A DNA stretch of 5,189 bases from Deltaproteobacteria bacterium (GTDB lineage Bacteria > Desulfobacterota > Deferrimicrobia > Deferrimicrobiales > Deferrimicrobiaceae): assembly GCA_003513855.1 (NCBI GenBank), contig DOTC01000039.1, positions 1 to 5,189 of the forward strand, read 5' to 3'. Shown piece by piece: positions 1 through 5,189 of the stretch. The stretch's first letter is position 1. Every line of letters starts with the position of its first letter. The position numbers were made by a program, and so were the translations under genes. The notes beneath the pieces are model-generated. The model ran no database searches. It was given only the letters and a program-made list of their open reading frames with translations, and was not told the DNA's origin.

Positions 1-616
1 GGTCTTCACCCGCACCAAGCACGGGGCGGACAAGGTCACCAAGCAGCTCGAACGCCACAATGTACGTGCCGAGGCGATCCATGGCAACAAGTCGCAAAAC
101 GCCCGGGAAAAGGCCCTGGGCAACTTCAAGCGGGGCCGGACGAAGGTGCTCGTGGCGACCGACATCGCCGCCCGAGGCATCGACATCGTCGAACTGTCCC
201 ACGTGATCAACTTCGACCTTCCCAACGAGCCGGAGAGCTACGTTCACCGGATCGGCCGAACAGGCAGGGCCGGCGCCTCCGGCATCGCCCTGTCCTTCTG
301 TTCCTTCGAGGAGCGCCCCTTCCTCGCCGGCATCGAACGGCTCATCCGCAAACACCTCCCGGTGGCGGAGGGCCATCCCTTCCGCTCCGGACGCAATCCC
401 GGTCCACCGACGGACCTCGACCCGCGGAGGGCGAACGGCGTGCCCGTCCTTTCCATGACCCGTGCCGACGAGTTGTTCCGGCCGGGGCGCATGGACGCCT
501 TCCCCGGGCGTTCCGACGGCCGGCCGGGCCGATCGAGACGGGAGTCGAAGTGGGGCGCCGGTTCGGGAGGCGGCAAGCAGGGCAACCGCGAGGCGGAGCG
601 CCGCCACGCGCGGTAG
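1..616 (+). CDS. rhlE: DEAD-box ATP-dependent RNA helicase, RhlE-like, C-terminal part (5' truncated by window)
   Basis: The reading frame is open from base 2 to the TAG at 614-616, giving 204 residues with no start in the window. This is the second RecA-like domain of a superfamily 2 DEAD-box helicase, which unwinds or remodels short RNA duplexes using ATP in the cytoplasm. Visible family motifs, in window residue numbering, are VFTRTK at 1-6, [13 protein letters not shown] at 27-39, motif V ([10 protein letters not shown], 52-61) and motif VI (HRIGRTGR, 82-89) with its arginine finger. The conserved core ends near residue 121. The remaining 80 or so residues are Arg/Gly/Pro-rich and basic, as in RhlE-type C-terminal tails that add nonspecific RNA binding. 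The DEAD/Walker half lies upstream of the window. The family assignment is firm. The RhlE subtype is inferred from the HGNKSQ motif and the tail, and SrmB- or DeaD-type relatives are less likely. The RRM gene downstream fits an RNA-remodelling role. Confidence 0.93.
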   Translation, partial: VFTRTKHGADKVTKQLERHNVRAEAIHGNKSQNAREKALGNFKRGRTKVLVATDIAARGIDIVELSHVINFDLPNEPESYVHRIGRTGRAGASGIALSFCSFEERPFLAGIERLIRKHLPVAEGHPFRSGRNPGPPTDLDPRRANGVPVLSMTRADELFRPGRMDAFPGRSDGRPGRSRRESKWGAGSGGGKQGNREAERRHAR

Positions 617-676
617 GACCCACCGTCCACCGGCGACGGGGGAGTGGAGGGATCGACGCGTTTCCCCAGCGATCTG

Positions 677-685
677 TGGTATCGT
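677..685 (+). promoter_or_regulatory. Possible extended -10 promoter element for the RRM gene
   Basis: TGG followed by TATCGT matches the extended -10 pattern TGnTATnnT, with four of six bases of TATAAT. No good -35 is seen 16-18 bases upstream (CGCGTT-like). It would give a leader of roughly 85 bases before the RRM start. The call is weak. The gap could equally be transcribed from the helicase, since no clear terminator is seen between the two genes. Confidence 0.22.
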
Positions 686-763
686 ACAGAGAACGTTAAC
701 CGTCCGCAGCCAAAGAGATCCCGAGAATCGTGCTCATGACCTCTTTTGCGGCCATAGCGCTTC

Positions 764-773
764 AGAAGGAGGT
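764..773 (+). promoter_or_regulatory. Strong Shine-Dalgarno of the RRM gene
   Basis: AGAAGGAGGT is a near-perfect complement of the 16S 3' end, placed 3 bases before the ATG at 777, with the GGAGG core 4 bases from it. It decides the start: the open frame extends upstream to 462, but nothing upstream resembles an RNA-binding protein. The match implies high translation. Confidence 0.85.
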
Positions 774-776
774 CTT

Positions 777-1103
777 ATGGGCAAGAAATTGTACGTCGGG
801 AATCTTCCCTTTACCGCAACGGAGGATTCGCTGAAAGAGGAATTTTCGCGGTTCGGAGCGGTGGAATCGGTGAACATCATCACGGACCGGTACACAGGCC
901 AGAGCAAAGGGTTCGGTTTCATCGAGTTCTCGACCAAGCAGGATGCGGCCGAGGCCATCTCCAAGATGAACAACGCCGAAATGGACGGAAGGACGCTCAA
1001 GGTATCCGAGGCCCTTCCCCAGGCCCCCCGCGATGGAGGGGGGGCGCGGCGAAGCTATGGCGGAGGCGGCGGAGGTAGCCGAGGCGGCGGGTTCCGCCGG
1101 TAG
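777..1103 (+). CDS. Single-RRM glycine-rich RNA-binding protein
   Basis: This 108-residue protein is one RNA recognition motif domain plus a short glycine/arginine tail. RNP2 (LYVGNL) is at residues 5-10 and RNP1 (KGFGFIEF) at 44-51. The aromatics needed to stack RNA bases (Y6, F46, F48) are all present. The beta-alpha-beta-beta-alpha-beta fold spans about residues 3-79. Residues 86-108 are almost only Gly, Arg and Ser, with one Tyr and one Phe, like the RGG-type tails of cyanobacterial Rbp and plant glycine-rich RNA-binding proteins. Bacterial members bind single-stranded RNA, are often cold-induced, and are common in deltaproteobacteria and cyanobacteria. The start at 777 is set by the strong Shine-Dalgarno. 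The gene lies 160 bases after the helicase on the same strand and is followed by a hairpin at 1134. Its RNA targets cannot be told from sequence. Confidence 0.95.
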   Translation: MGKKLYVGNLPFTATEDSLKEEFSRFGAVESVNIITDRYTGQSKGFGFIEFSTKQDAAEAISKMNNAEMDGRTLKVSEALPQAPRDGGGARRSYGGGGGGSRGGGFRR

Positions 1104-1133
1104 CCGTCCGGCCCCGCATCGGAAGGTGTCTCA

Positions 1134-1162
1134 CGGGGGCCATGGCTGGTCCATGGCCCCCG
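1134..1162 (+). terminator. Perfect 12-bp hairpin after the RRM gene, probable terminator
   Basis: The left arm (1134-1145, CGGGGGCCATGG) pairs perfectly with the right arm (1151-1162, CCATGGCCCCCG) around a 5-base loop, CTGGT. It starts 30 bases after the RRM stop codon, the usual position for a terminator or a 3'-end-protecting stem. No run of T follows directly (GAGGTGTT), so it is not a textbook intrinsic terminator. It may stabilise the transcript end or act with Rho on the C-rich RNA downstream. Confidence 0.6.
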
Positions 1163-1163
1163 G

Positions 1164-1337
1164 AGGTGTTCCCCTGCCACGTGCTCGAACACGAGGACCA
1201 TGCCATGATGGCTCGTTTCGACGTCATTCCATGAACTCCGATATTTCCTCTTCCCTCCATCTCGCAGGTTTTTGGACGGCTCACCTATCCTTGCTTTGTT
1301 TCCGGGACTTCTCCACTTTCATCGCCCGTTTTTCGCC
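1164..1337. other. Intergenic stretch without a supported gene; pyrimidine-rich in its second half
   Basis: No supported coding region was found here on either strand. From about 1236 to 1337 the + strand is rich in C and T and poor in G, with short T runs (TTTTT at 1269-1273 and 1329-1333). A small imperfect dyad (CGTGCTCGAACACG, 1180-1193) lies in the first half. The open frames crossing the stretch start inside the RRM gene or lack ribosome binding sites. It probably holds the 3' end of the RRM transcript and sequence upstream of the liv promoter. Confidence 0.5.
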
Positions 1338-1367
1338 TTGACAGCCCCTCCCCCCGCTCCCTATCTT
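1338..1367 (+). promoter_or_regulatory. Probable sigma70-type promoter of the liv operon
   Basis: A perfect -35 hexamer TTGACA (1338-1343) is followed after 18 bases by TATCTT (1362-1367), four of six matches to TATAAT. The spacer is C-rich. A second possible -10, TGCTATCCT (1371-1379, extended -10 pattern), lies just downstream but is too far from this -35 to share it. Transcription would start near 1374-1386, leaving a leader of about 145-155 bases before livK. No operator for Lrp or another regulator could be recognised. Confidence 0.5.
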
Positions 1368-1412
1368 TTATGCTATCCTTCCTTGGGTTTGCGATCACAG
1401 CGGGGCGTGGGA

Positions 1413-1438
1413 GCCGGAACCTCCGTTTCCGGCGTTTT
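1413..1438 (+). promoter_or_regulatory. Leader hairpin with T run upstream of livK, possible attenuator or RBS-interacting stem-loop
   Basis: GCCGGAA (1413-1419) pairs with TTCCGGC (1427-1433) around the 7-base loop CCTCCGT, followed by G and TTTT (1435-1438). It lies inside the presumed leader, about 40-60 bases after the likely transcription start. The stem is short (7 bp) and the T run short, so it would be a weak terminator. The loop bases CCTCC (1420-1424) are the exact complement of the livK Shine-Dalgarno core GGAGG (1515-1519). The structure is seen; any regulatory role is inference. Confidence 0.35.
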
Positions 1439-1511
1439 GATATAAAGACCAGGGGGAGCAAATCGGACGAGGCGTTCGAAGGATCAAGTGTCAACAGGAC
1501 GCAAAGGGAGT

Positions 1512-1525
1512 AAAGGAGGAAGGAG
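1512..1525 (+). promoter_or_regulatory. Shine-Dalgarno of livK
   Basis: AAAGGAGGAAGGAG contains GGAGG at 1515-1519, 8 bases before the ATG at 1528. A second GGAG at 1522-1525 is too close to be the main site. It confirms the livK start and predicts strong translation, as expected for an abundant binding protein. Confidence 0.85.
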
Positions 1526-1527
1526 CA

Positions 1528-2700
1528 ATGCGAACACGGTCACTGGTTGGCGTTTTTGTCCTTGCAGGGTTTCTGGCGTTTGTCCCTTCCGGCTGGGTTC
1601 AGGCACAAACGATCAAGATCGGCATCAACGCCCCGCTCACGGGCGACATCCCCAAGGTAGGCGAGGGGACCAAGTTCGCGGCCCAGATGTGGCTGGAGGA
1701 CGTGAAAGCCGCCGGGGGTCTTACGGTGGGGGGGAAGAAGGTTCCGGTCGAGCTCGTCATCGAGGACAACGAGTCCAAGGCGGAATCCGCCGTGAAGGCC
1801 GCCACCAAGATGATCACCGAGGACGAGGTGCTCGTCATGGTGGGACCACAGGCCTCCAAACAGGCGATCCCGGCGGGCGGGATCGCGAACAACTACAAGA
1901 CGCCGATGGTCACCCCGTGGTCCACCAATCCCGACGCCACCAAGGACCGGCCGTACGTTTTCCGTGCCTGCTTCCTCGATCCCTTCCAGGGGCCGGTGCT
2001 GGCCAATTTCATCACGGAACAATTCAAATTCGCCAAGGCCGCGGTCCTGTACGACGTGGCGAGCGACTACCCCAAGGGTCTTGCCGAGTTCTTCAAAATG
2101 GCCTGGGAAAGACTGCATGGTCCCGGGTCCGTGGTGGCCTACGAAAGCTTCACCACCAAGGACACCGACTTCAGCTCCCAGCTGACGAAGATCAAAAATT
2201 CCGGCGCCCAGGTGCTCTTCACCCCCCAGTACTACAACGAGGTGGCCCTGATCGTGCAGCAGGCCCACCAGCTCGGATGGAAAAACCCGATCGTGGGGAG
2301 CGACAGCTGGGGCTCGGCCGAGACGGTCAGCCTCTGCGGCAAGGACTGCTACGGGCTCTTCTTCAGCACCCACTACGCCGCCGCCGGGGCGACGGGGGCG
2401 ACCAAGGAGTTCATCATCCGGTATCAGAGAAAGCACGGCTACGTCCCCGACGACGTGGCCGCACTCACCTGGGATGCCATGGGCCTCGTCCAGAAGGCGA
2501 TTCAGGATACCGGGGGGCTCACGGGAGACCTGAAGAAGGATCGGGACAACGTCCGCTCTGCGTTGAGCCAGATCAAGAATTTCAAGGGGATCACCGGCGA
2601 TATGACGTTCTCCGGGGGAGGCGACCCGAGCAAGTGTGCCGTCATCGTCCAGATCAGCGACAAGGGCGAGTTCGAGTTCTACAAGTCCGCCTGTCCGTGA
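1528..2700 (+). CDS. livK: Branched-chain amino acid ABC transporter periplasmic substrate-binding protein
   Basis: This 390-residue type I periplasmic binding protein (Peripla_BP_6/LivJ-LivK family) captures the substrate and delivers it to the LivHM permease. Residues 1-26 form a Sec signal peptide: a basic MRTR start, a hydrophobic core, and a likely signal peptidase I cut after VQA, with the mature protein starting QTIKIGINAPLTG. There is no lipobox cysteine, so it should be freely periplasmic. Family signatures include GPQASKQA, TPMVTPWSTNPD, TPQYYNEVAL (233-241) and GSDSW with D259, a position where an acidic residue usually contacts the substrate amino group. Five cysteines occur in the mature protein (148, 270, 274, 370, 389). 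C270/C274 and C370/C389 could form disulfides. The gene is first in the operon, with its own promoter and strong RBS, and is separated from livH by a terminator-like hairpin. Leu/Ile/Val is the default substrate, but this family also includes binders of amides, urea and aromatic compounds, so specificity is not proven. Confidence 0.93.
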   Translation: MRTRSLVGVFVLAGFLAFVPSGWVQAQTIKIGINAPLTGDIPKVGEGTKFAAQMWLEDVKAAGGLTVGGKKVPVELVIEDNESKAESAVKAATKMITEDEVLVMVGPQASKQAIPAGGIANNYKTPMVTPWSTNPDATKDRPYVFRACFLDPFQGPVLANFITEQFKFAKAAVLYDVASDYPKGLAEFFKMAWERLHGPGSVVAYESFTTKDTDFSSQLTKIKNSGAQVLFTPQYYNEVALIVQQAHQLGWKNPIVGSDSWGSAETVSLCGKDCYGLFFSTHYAAAGATGATKEFIIRYQRKHGYVPDDVAALTWDAMGLVQKAIQDTGGLTGDLKKDRDNVRSALSQIKNFKGITGDMTFSGGGDPSKCAVIVQISDKGEFEFYKSACP

Positions 2701-2771
2701 GGAGTGTCCGCGCGGAGGGAGGGGCGATTCCGCGATCGACCCCGTACGATGACATACATTCGTTTTGACGG

Positions 2772-2812
2772 AAAGGCGGGCCCGGGACGTATTGTCCTGG
2801 CCCGCCTTTCTT
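2772..2812 (+). terminator. Strong intrinsic terminator-like hairpin between livK and livH
   Basis: AAAGGCGGGCC (2772-2782) pairs fully with GGCCCGCCTTT (2799-2809). After a bulged C and a G-T pair the stem continues as GGAC (2785-2788) with GTCC (2794-2797), closed by the loop GTATT. The T-rich tail is TTTCTT (2807-2812). This is the strongest terminator-like structure in the window. It lies 72 bases after the livK stop and ends 22 bases before the preferred livH start. It fits partial termination, giving more livK than livHMG transcript. The same kind of arrangement is known for other ABC operons with an abundant binding protein. Confidence 0.75.
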
Positions 2813-2833
2813 GAAAGCGCAGGCATCGAAGCG

Positions 2834-3757
2834 ATGGTCATTTTCCTCCAGAACCTGGTCAACGCCCTCCAGTGGGGGAGTTTCTACGCCCTGATCGCGC
2901 TGGGATACTCCATGGTCTACAGCATCCTCATGCTCTTCAACTTCGCGCACGGCGACATCTTCATGGTCGGGTCGTACATCGGCTTCGGAGTTTCCATGGG
3001 CCTCATTGCCCTTGCATCCTCGGGGCTGGTCGCCATGCCCAACTGGCTGATCCTGGTATTGACCATCCTCTTCTCCATGTTCCTGACCTCGTTCGTCGGC
3101 ATGATCGTCGAGCGGGTAGGGTACCGGCCTCTGCGGGACGCGCCCCGGGCATCGGCCGCGATCACGGGTCTGATGATCGGCATCATATTGGAGACCGGCA
3201 ACCTGGCCCTGCTGGGGGCACGCAGGGTCAGCTTCCCTTCCCTGATCGAGACCACGACCTATGACGTAAGCGGCGTATTCGTGACCAACAAGAAGATCAT
3301 GATCGTCGTCGTATCGCTTCTCCTCGCCTTTGCCCTGCACCAGTTCGTCCGCAGGACGAGGTGGGGGATGGCCATGCGGGCGATGGCCTTCGACTTCGCC
3401 GTCGTGCCCCTGATGGGGGTCCCGGTCAACACCATGGCCGCCCTCACGTTCGCGATCGGGTCCGCGCTGGCGGCTGCCGCGGGGATCCTCTTCGGCGTCG
3501 CCTACCCCGTATTGGATCCGTACATGGGGATCCTGTTCGGCTGGAAGGCGTTCGTGGCCGCCATCCTGGGGGGCAGAGGCTCGGTCATGGGAGCCACGCT
3601 CGCCGGCTTCCTGCTGGGGTTCACCGAAATCTTCGTGGCCATGATCTTCCCCTCGACGCTTCGCGACCTGATCGCGTACTCCATCATTCTTTTGATCCTG
3701 ACGGTTCGGCCTCACGGCTTTTTCGGGGAGCCGTACAGCGCGCGGCTGCGTCTCTAG
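2834..3757 (+). CDS. livH: Branched-chain amino acid ABC transporter permease LivH
   Basis: This inner-membrane permease (BPD_transp_2 family) forms the translocation channel with LivM. From the ATG at 2834 it has 307 residues, close to the usual LivH length of about 300. It opens with the family-typical MVIFLQNLVNALQWGSFYAL. Other signatures are LFNFAHGDIFMVG near residues 34-46, VERVGYRPLRDAP, the cytoplasmic loop RWGMAMRAMAFD (176-187) leading to PLMGVPVN, which should contact the ATPases, and GWKAFVAAILGG (236-247). About eight hydrophobic membrane segments are visible. The frame stays open upstream to a TTG at 2765. That start would place the terminator hairpin inside the coding region and add about 23 non-family residues, so it was not chosen. 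The ribosome site before 2834 is weak (CAGG about 10 bases upstream), which may limit expression. livM begins 12 bases after the stop. Confidence 0.93.
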   Translation: MVIFLQNLVNALQWGSFYALIALGYSMVYSILMLFNFAHGDIFMVGSYIGFGVSMGLIALASSGLVAMPNWLILVLTILFSMFLTSFVGMIVERVGYRPLRDAPRASAAITGLMIGIILETGNLALLGARRVSFPSLIETTTYDVSGVFVTNKKIMIVVVSLLLAFALHQFVRRTRWGMAMRAMAFDFAVVPLMGVPVNTMAALTFAIGSALAAAAGILFGVAYPVLDPYMGILFGWKAFVAAILGGRGSVMGATLAGFLLGFTEIFVAMIFPSTLRDLIAYSIILLILTVRPHGFFGEPYSARLRL

Positions 3758-3769
3758 GCTCTAAGCGGC

Positions 3770-5077
3770 ATGGGAAGAGAAAACGGGACGAGACCGAAAC
3801 AGGGGGGGCCGGTGAGGCGGTATTTCCGGACGCCGTTTTCCCGGGTTCCCCTGCTTGGCTGGCTTGCCGGCATCCTGATCGCGGTCGCGCTGGAACGCCT
3901 TGCGGGCGCTCCCCTCGCACTGGCCCTGGGTCTTACGAAAGTTCCGGTCCTGTTCGGTTTCGTGATCATGCTGAAAAAACCCGCCCTCATCCCCAGCGCG
4001 GTCCTGTACGTCCTGTTGATCTACGCGGCGCCGACAGCCGTCGTGACACGGCTTAGCATCTCCCCGGCGAACCGGCTCGCGGCTTGGCTTGTCCGGCTCC
4101 CGATGGCGATCCCGGTCGCCGTTCACCTGGGCTTGCTGTACGCGGCCCTGCATATCTGGGCGGAAATCAGCGATTACCGTGTCCTCGTACTCAAGCTCAC
4201 CCTGATCGCCGTGATGGTCACCTTGAGCCTGAACGTGATCAACGGCTACATGGGCGAGTTCTCGTGTTCCCACCCGGGGTTCATGGCCATCGGCGCGTAC
4301 TTCGCATCGGTGTTCACCGTGGGCCTGTTCGTCAACGATCAATTCTTCGGGGCCGTCTTCCTCCCGCAGGCACTGGGGCCGTTCCTGTTCCCGATCGCCT
4401 TGATCCTCGGCGGATTCCTGGCATCGTTCGGGGCCCTGGCCGTAGCGATCCCCTCCTTTCGCACGAGGGGCGACTACCTGGCGATCATCTCCCTGGCGTT
4501 CCTGTTCATCGTCAAGAGCCTGATCGAGAACCTGGAGTTCGTTCGAGGCCCTCGCGGCCTGAGCGGCCAGCCGGATTGGGCGACCCTGCCCACGGTCTTT
4601 CTCTGGACCGTCCTCTGCGTGTGGAGCATCAACAATTTCGTGCGCTCGACGGTCGGAAAGGCCCTCAACGCGGTGCGCGACAACGAAATGGCGGCCGGCG
4701 CCATGACGGTGGACACCCGGCGGACCAAGATCGTGGCGTTTCTCTTCGCGGCTTTCTGGGCCGGCGTGGCAGGCGGGCTTTTCGCGCACGTGCTGCGGTA
4801 CGTGAACCCGTCGACCTTCGGGATCCAAAAACTCGCGGAGGTTCTGGCCATGGTCTATTTCGGGGGGCTGAACTCCGTGTACGGATCGATCGTCGGCGCC
4901 GTCAGCATCAGTCTCCTCGGGGAAGCCCTGCGCCCGCTGGAGATTTTCAAGTGGATCATCATTCCGCTCCTGCTCATCCTCGTGATGATCTATCGCCCGA
5001 CGGGCCTGATTGCGTTCAAGGATCTCGACGTCACGGCCCTTCTCCAGCCGAAGCGGAAACCGGAGGAAGAAGCGTGA
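3770..5077 (+). CDS. livM: Branched-chain amino acid ABC transporter permease LivM (long form)
   Basis: This 435-residue polytopic inner-membrane protein is the second permease subunit, partner of LivH. The conserved LivM core runs from about residue 135. Signatures are LSLNVINGYMGEFSCSHPGF (152-171) with MAIGAYFA after it, the cytoplasmic coupling motif DNEMAAGAMTVDTRR (304-318), and YFGGLNSVYGSIVGA near 363-377, followed by the last helix and a charged tail. The first 130 or so residues add about three hydrophobic segments (around 28-48, 53-90 and 105-130). They resemble the long N-terminal region of E. coli-type LivM (about 425 residues) more than the short forms of about 300-350. The start is uncertain: ATG at 3770 has no clear Shine-Dalgarno, while GTG at 3812 (V15) follows a G run (3802-3808) and would remove a very polar leader. 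The gene lies 12 bases after livH and its TGA overlaps the livG start, so the subunits are probably translationally coupled. Confidence 0.92.
   Translation: MGRENGTRPKQGGPVRRYFRTPFSRVPLLGWLAGILIAVALERLAGAPLALALGLTKVPVLFGFVIMLKKPALIPSAVLYVLLIYAAPTAVVTRLSISPANRLAAWLVRLPMAIPVAVHLGLLYAALHIWAEISDYRVLVLKLTLIAVMVTLSLNVINGYMGEFSCSHPGFMAIGAYFASVFTVGLFVNDQFFGAVFLPQALGPFLFPIALILGGFLASFGALAVAIPSFRTRGDYLAIISLAFLFIVKSLIENLEFVRGPRGLSGQPDWATLPTVFLWTVLCVWSINNFVRSTVGKALNAVRDNEMAAGAMTVDTRRTKIVAFLFAAFWAGVAGGLFAHVLRYVNPSTFGIQKLAEVLAMVYFGGLNSVYGSIVGAVSISLLGEALRPLEIFKWIIIPLLLILVMIYRPTGLIAFKDLDVTALLQPKRKPEEEA
5062..5066 (+). promoter_or_regulatory. Shine-Dalgarno of livG, inside the end of livM
   Basis: GGAGG lies 7 bases before the GTG at 5074, within the last codons of livM. 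It supports GTG as the livG start and the four-base GTGA overlap. Confidence 0.75.
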
Positions 5078-5189
5078 CGGCGCCGTTCCTCCAGGTTCGC
5101 AACATGTCCCATGACTTCGGCGGACTGCGCGCCGTGCGGGACTACAATCTGGAGACGGGATCCGGCCAGATCCGCGGGTTGATCGGGCC
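5074..5189 (+). CDS. livG: Branched-chain amino acid ABC transporter ATP-binding protein LivG, N-terminal fragment (truncated by window)
   Basis: Thirty-eight codons are visible before the right edge. The protein starts at GTG, reads MTAPFLQVRNMSHDFGGLRA, and continues to RGLIGP, which is the beginning of the Walker A motif (normally GPNGAGKTT). F15 sits where the aromatic A-loop residue that stacks on the adenine ring is expected. FGGL-AV followed by a short strand and GLIGP is the standard N-terminus of LivG-type ATPases, which power transport at the cytoplasmic face together with LivF. Its start overlaps the livM stop by four bases (GTGA), a common arrangement for coupled translation of complex subunits. 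Choice of livG over livF rests on operon order and the early FGGLRAV motif. The rest of the gene lies outside the window. Confidence 0.87.
   Translation, partial: MTAPFLQVRNMSHDFGGLRAVRDYNLETGSGQIRGLIG

Noticed and set aside
1180..1193. Imperfect palindrome CGTGCTCGAACACG as a possible operator
   Set aside because: It is a single copy, far (about 145 bases) from the -35, and matches no regulator site I can name.
1205..1234. Mini-ORF of 9 codons (MMARFDVIP) with GAGG 8 bases upstream
   Set aside because: It is too short to support, lies upstream of the presumed liv promoter, and has no leucine/isoleucine/valine run that would suggest a leader-peptide attenuator.
1285..1494. Minus-strand 69-codon open frame in the livK leader
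   Set aside because: It has no Shine-Dalgarno and no recognisable domain, and it crosses the presumed liv promoter and leader hairpin.
1498..1506. GACGCAAAG, identical to a conserved stretch of the cyclic di-GMP-I (GEMM) riboswitch
   Set aside because: The rest of the aptamer is missing. Only 21 bases separate it from the livK ATG, so the second half and an expression platform do not fit, and it runs straight into the ribosome binding site. Likely chance.
1488..2768. Plus-strand open frame of 426 codons overlapping livK in another frame
   Set aside because: The product is Arg/Gly-rich with no domain, while the livK frame has a signal peptide and family motifs. It is a shadow.
1540..2862. 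Long minus-strand open frame (440 codons) opposite livK
   Set aside because: It is antisense to a clear LivK. Its composition (Gly, His, Asp, Arg, Leu-rich with no recognisable domain) is typical of GC-rich shadow frames, and no ribosome site was seen.
2654..3715. Minus-strand open frame of 353 codons opposite livH
   Set aside because: It is a charged, low-complexity translation opposite a well-supported membrane protein, as expected when hydrophobic codons are read in antisense.
3761..4828. Minus-strand open frame of 355 codons opposite livM
   Set aside because: As for livH: Gln/Asp/Arg-rich antisense of hydrophobic codons, with no domain.

Overview
The window is GC-rich bacterial chromosome and holds two unrelated housekeeping modules on the + strand. 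Gene content and protein style (RhlE-type helicase beside a single-RRM glycine-rich protein, then a full liv-type ABC operon with a long LivM) suggest a Gram-negative bacterium. A deltaproteobacterial lineage (Desulfobacterota/Desulfuromonadota-like) is my best guess, but it rests on sequence feel and not on a database search. No mobile element, CRISPR array, tRNA, rRNA or prophage signal was seen.

Region 1 (1-1163) is an RNA-handling module. It contains the C-terminal half of a DEAD-box RNA helicase (cut by the left edge), a 160-base gap, and a 108-residue RRM RNA-binding protein with a perfect Shine-Dalgarno and an Arg/Gly-rich tail. A perfect 12-bp hairpin follows 30 bases after its stop codon. 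Both proteins have basic, low-complexity C-termini, and such pairs are typical of cold-shock or RNA-remodelling functions.

Region 2 (1164-1527) is non-coding. It has a pyrimidine-rich, G-poor stretch, a recognisable sigma70-like promoter (TTGACA at 1338) and a roughly 150-base leader. The leader carries a small GC hairpin (1413-1433) followed by TTTT, whose loop contains CCTCC, the exact complement of the livK Shine-Dalgarno core.

Region 3 (1528-5189) is a branched-chain amino acid (HAAT family) ABC importer operon in the order livK (periplasmic binding protein), livH (permease), livM (permease) and livG (ATPase, cut by the right edge inside the Walker A region). livF would be expected next. 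A strong intrinsic terminator-like hairpin lies in the 133-base gap between livK and livH. It would let the binding protein be made in excess over the membrane complex. livM and livG overlap by four bases (GTGA).

No new biological system is evident. The observations most worth checking are regulatory: the livK-livH hairpin and the livK leader hairpin with its anti-Shine-Dalgarno loop.
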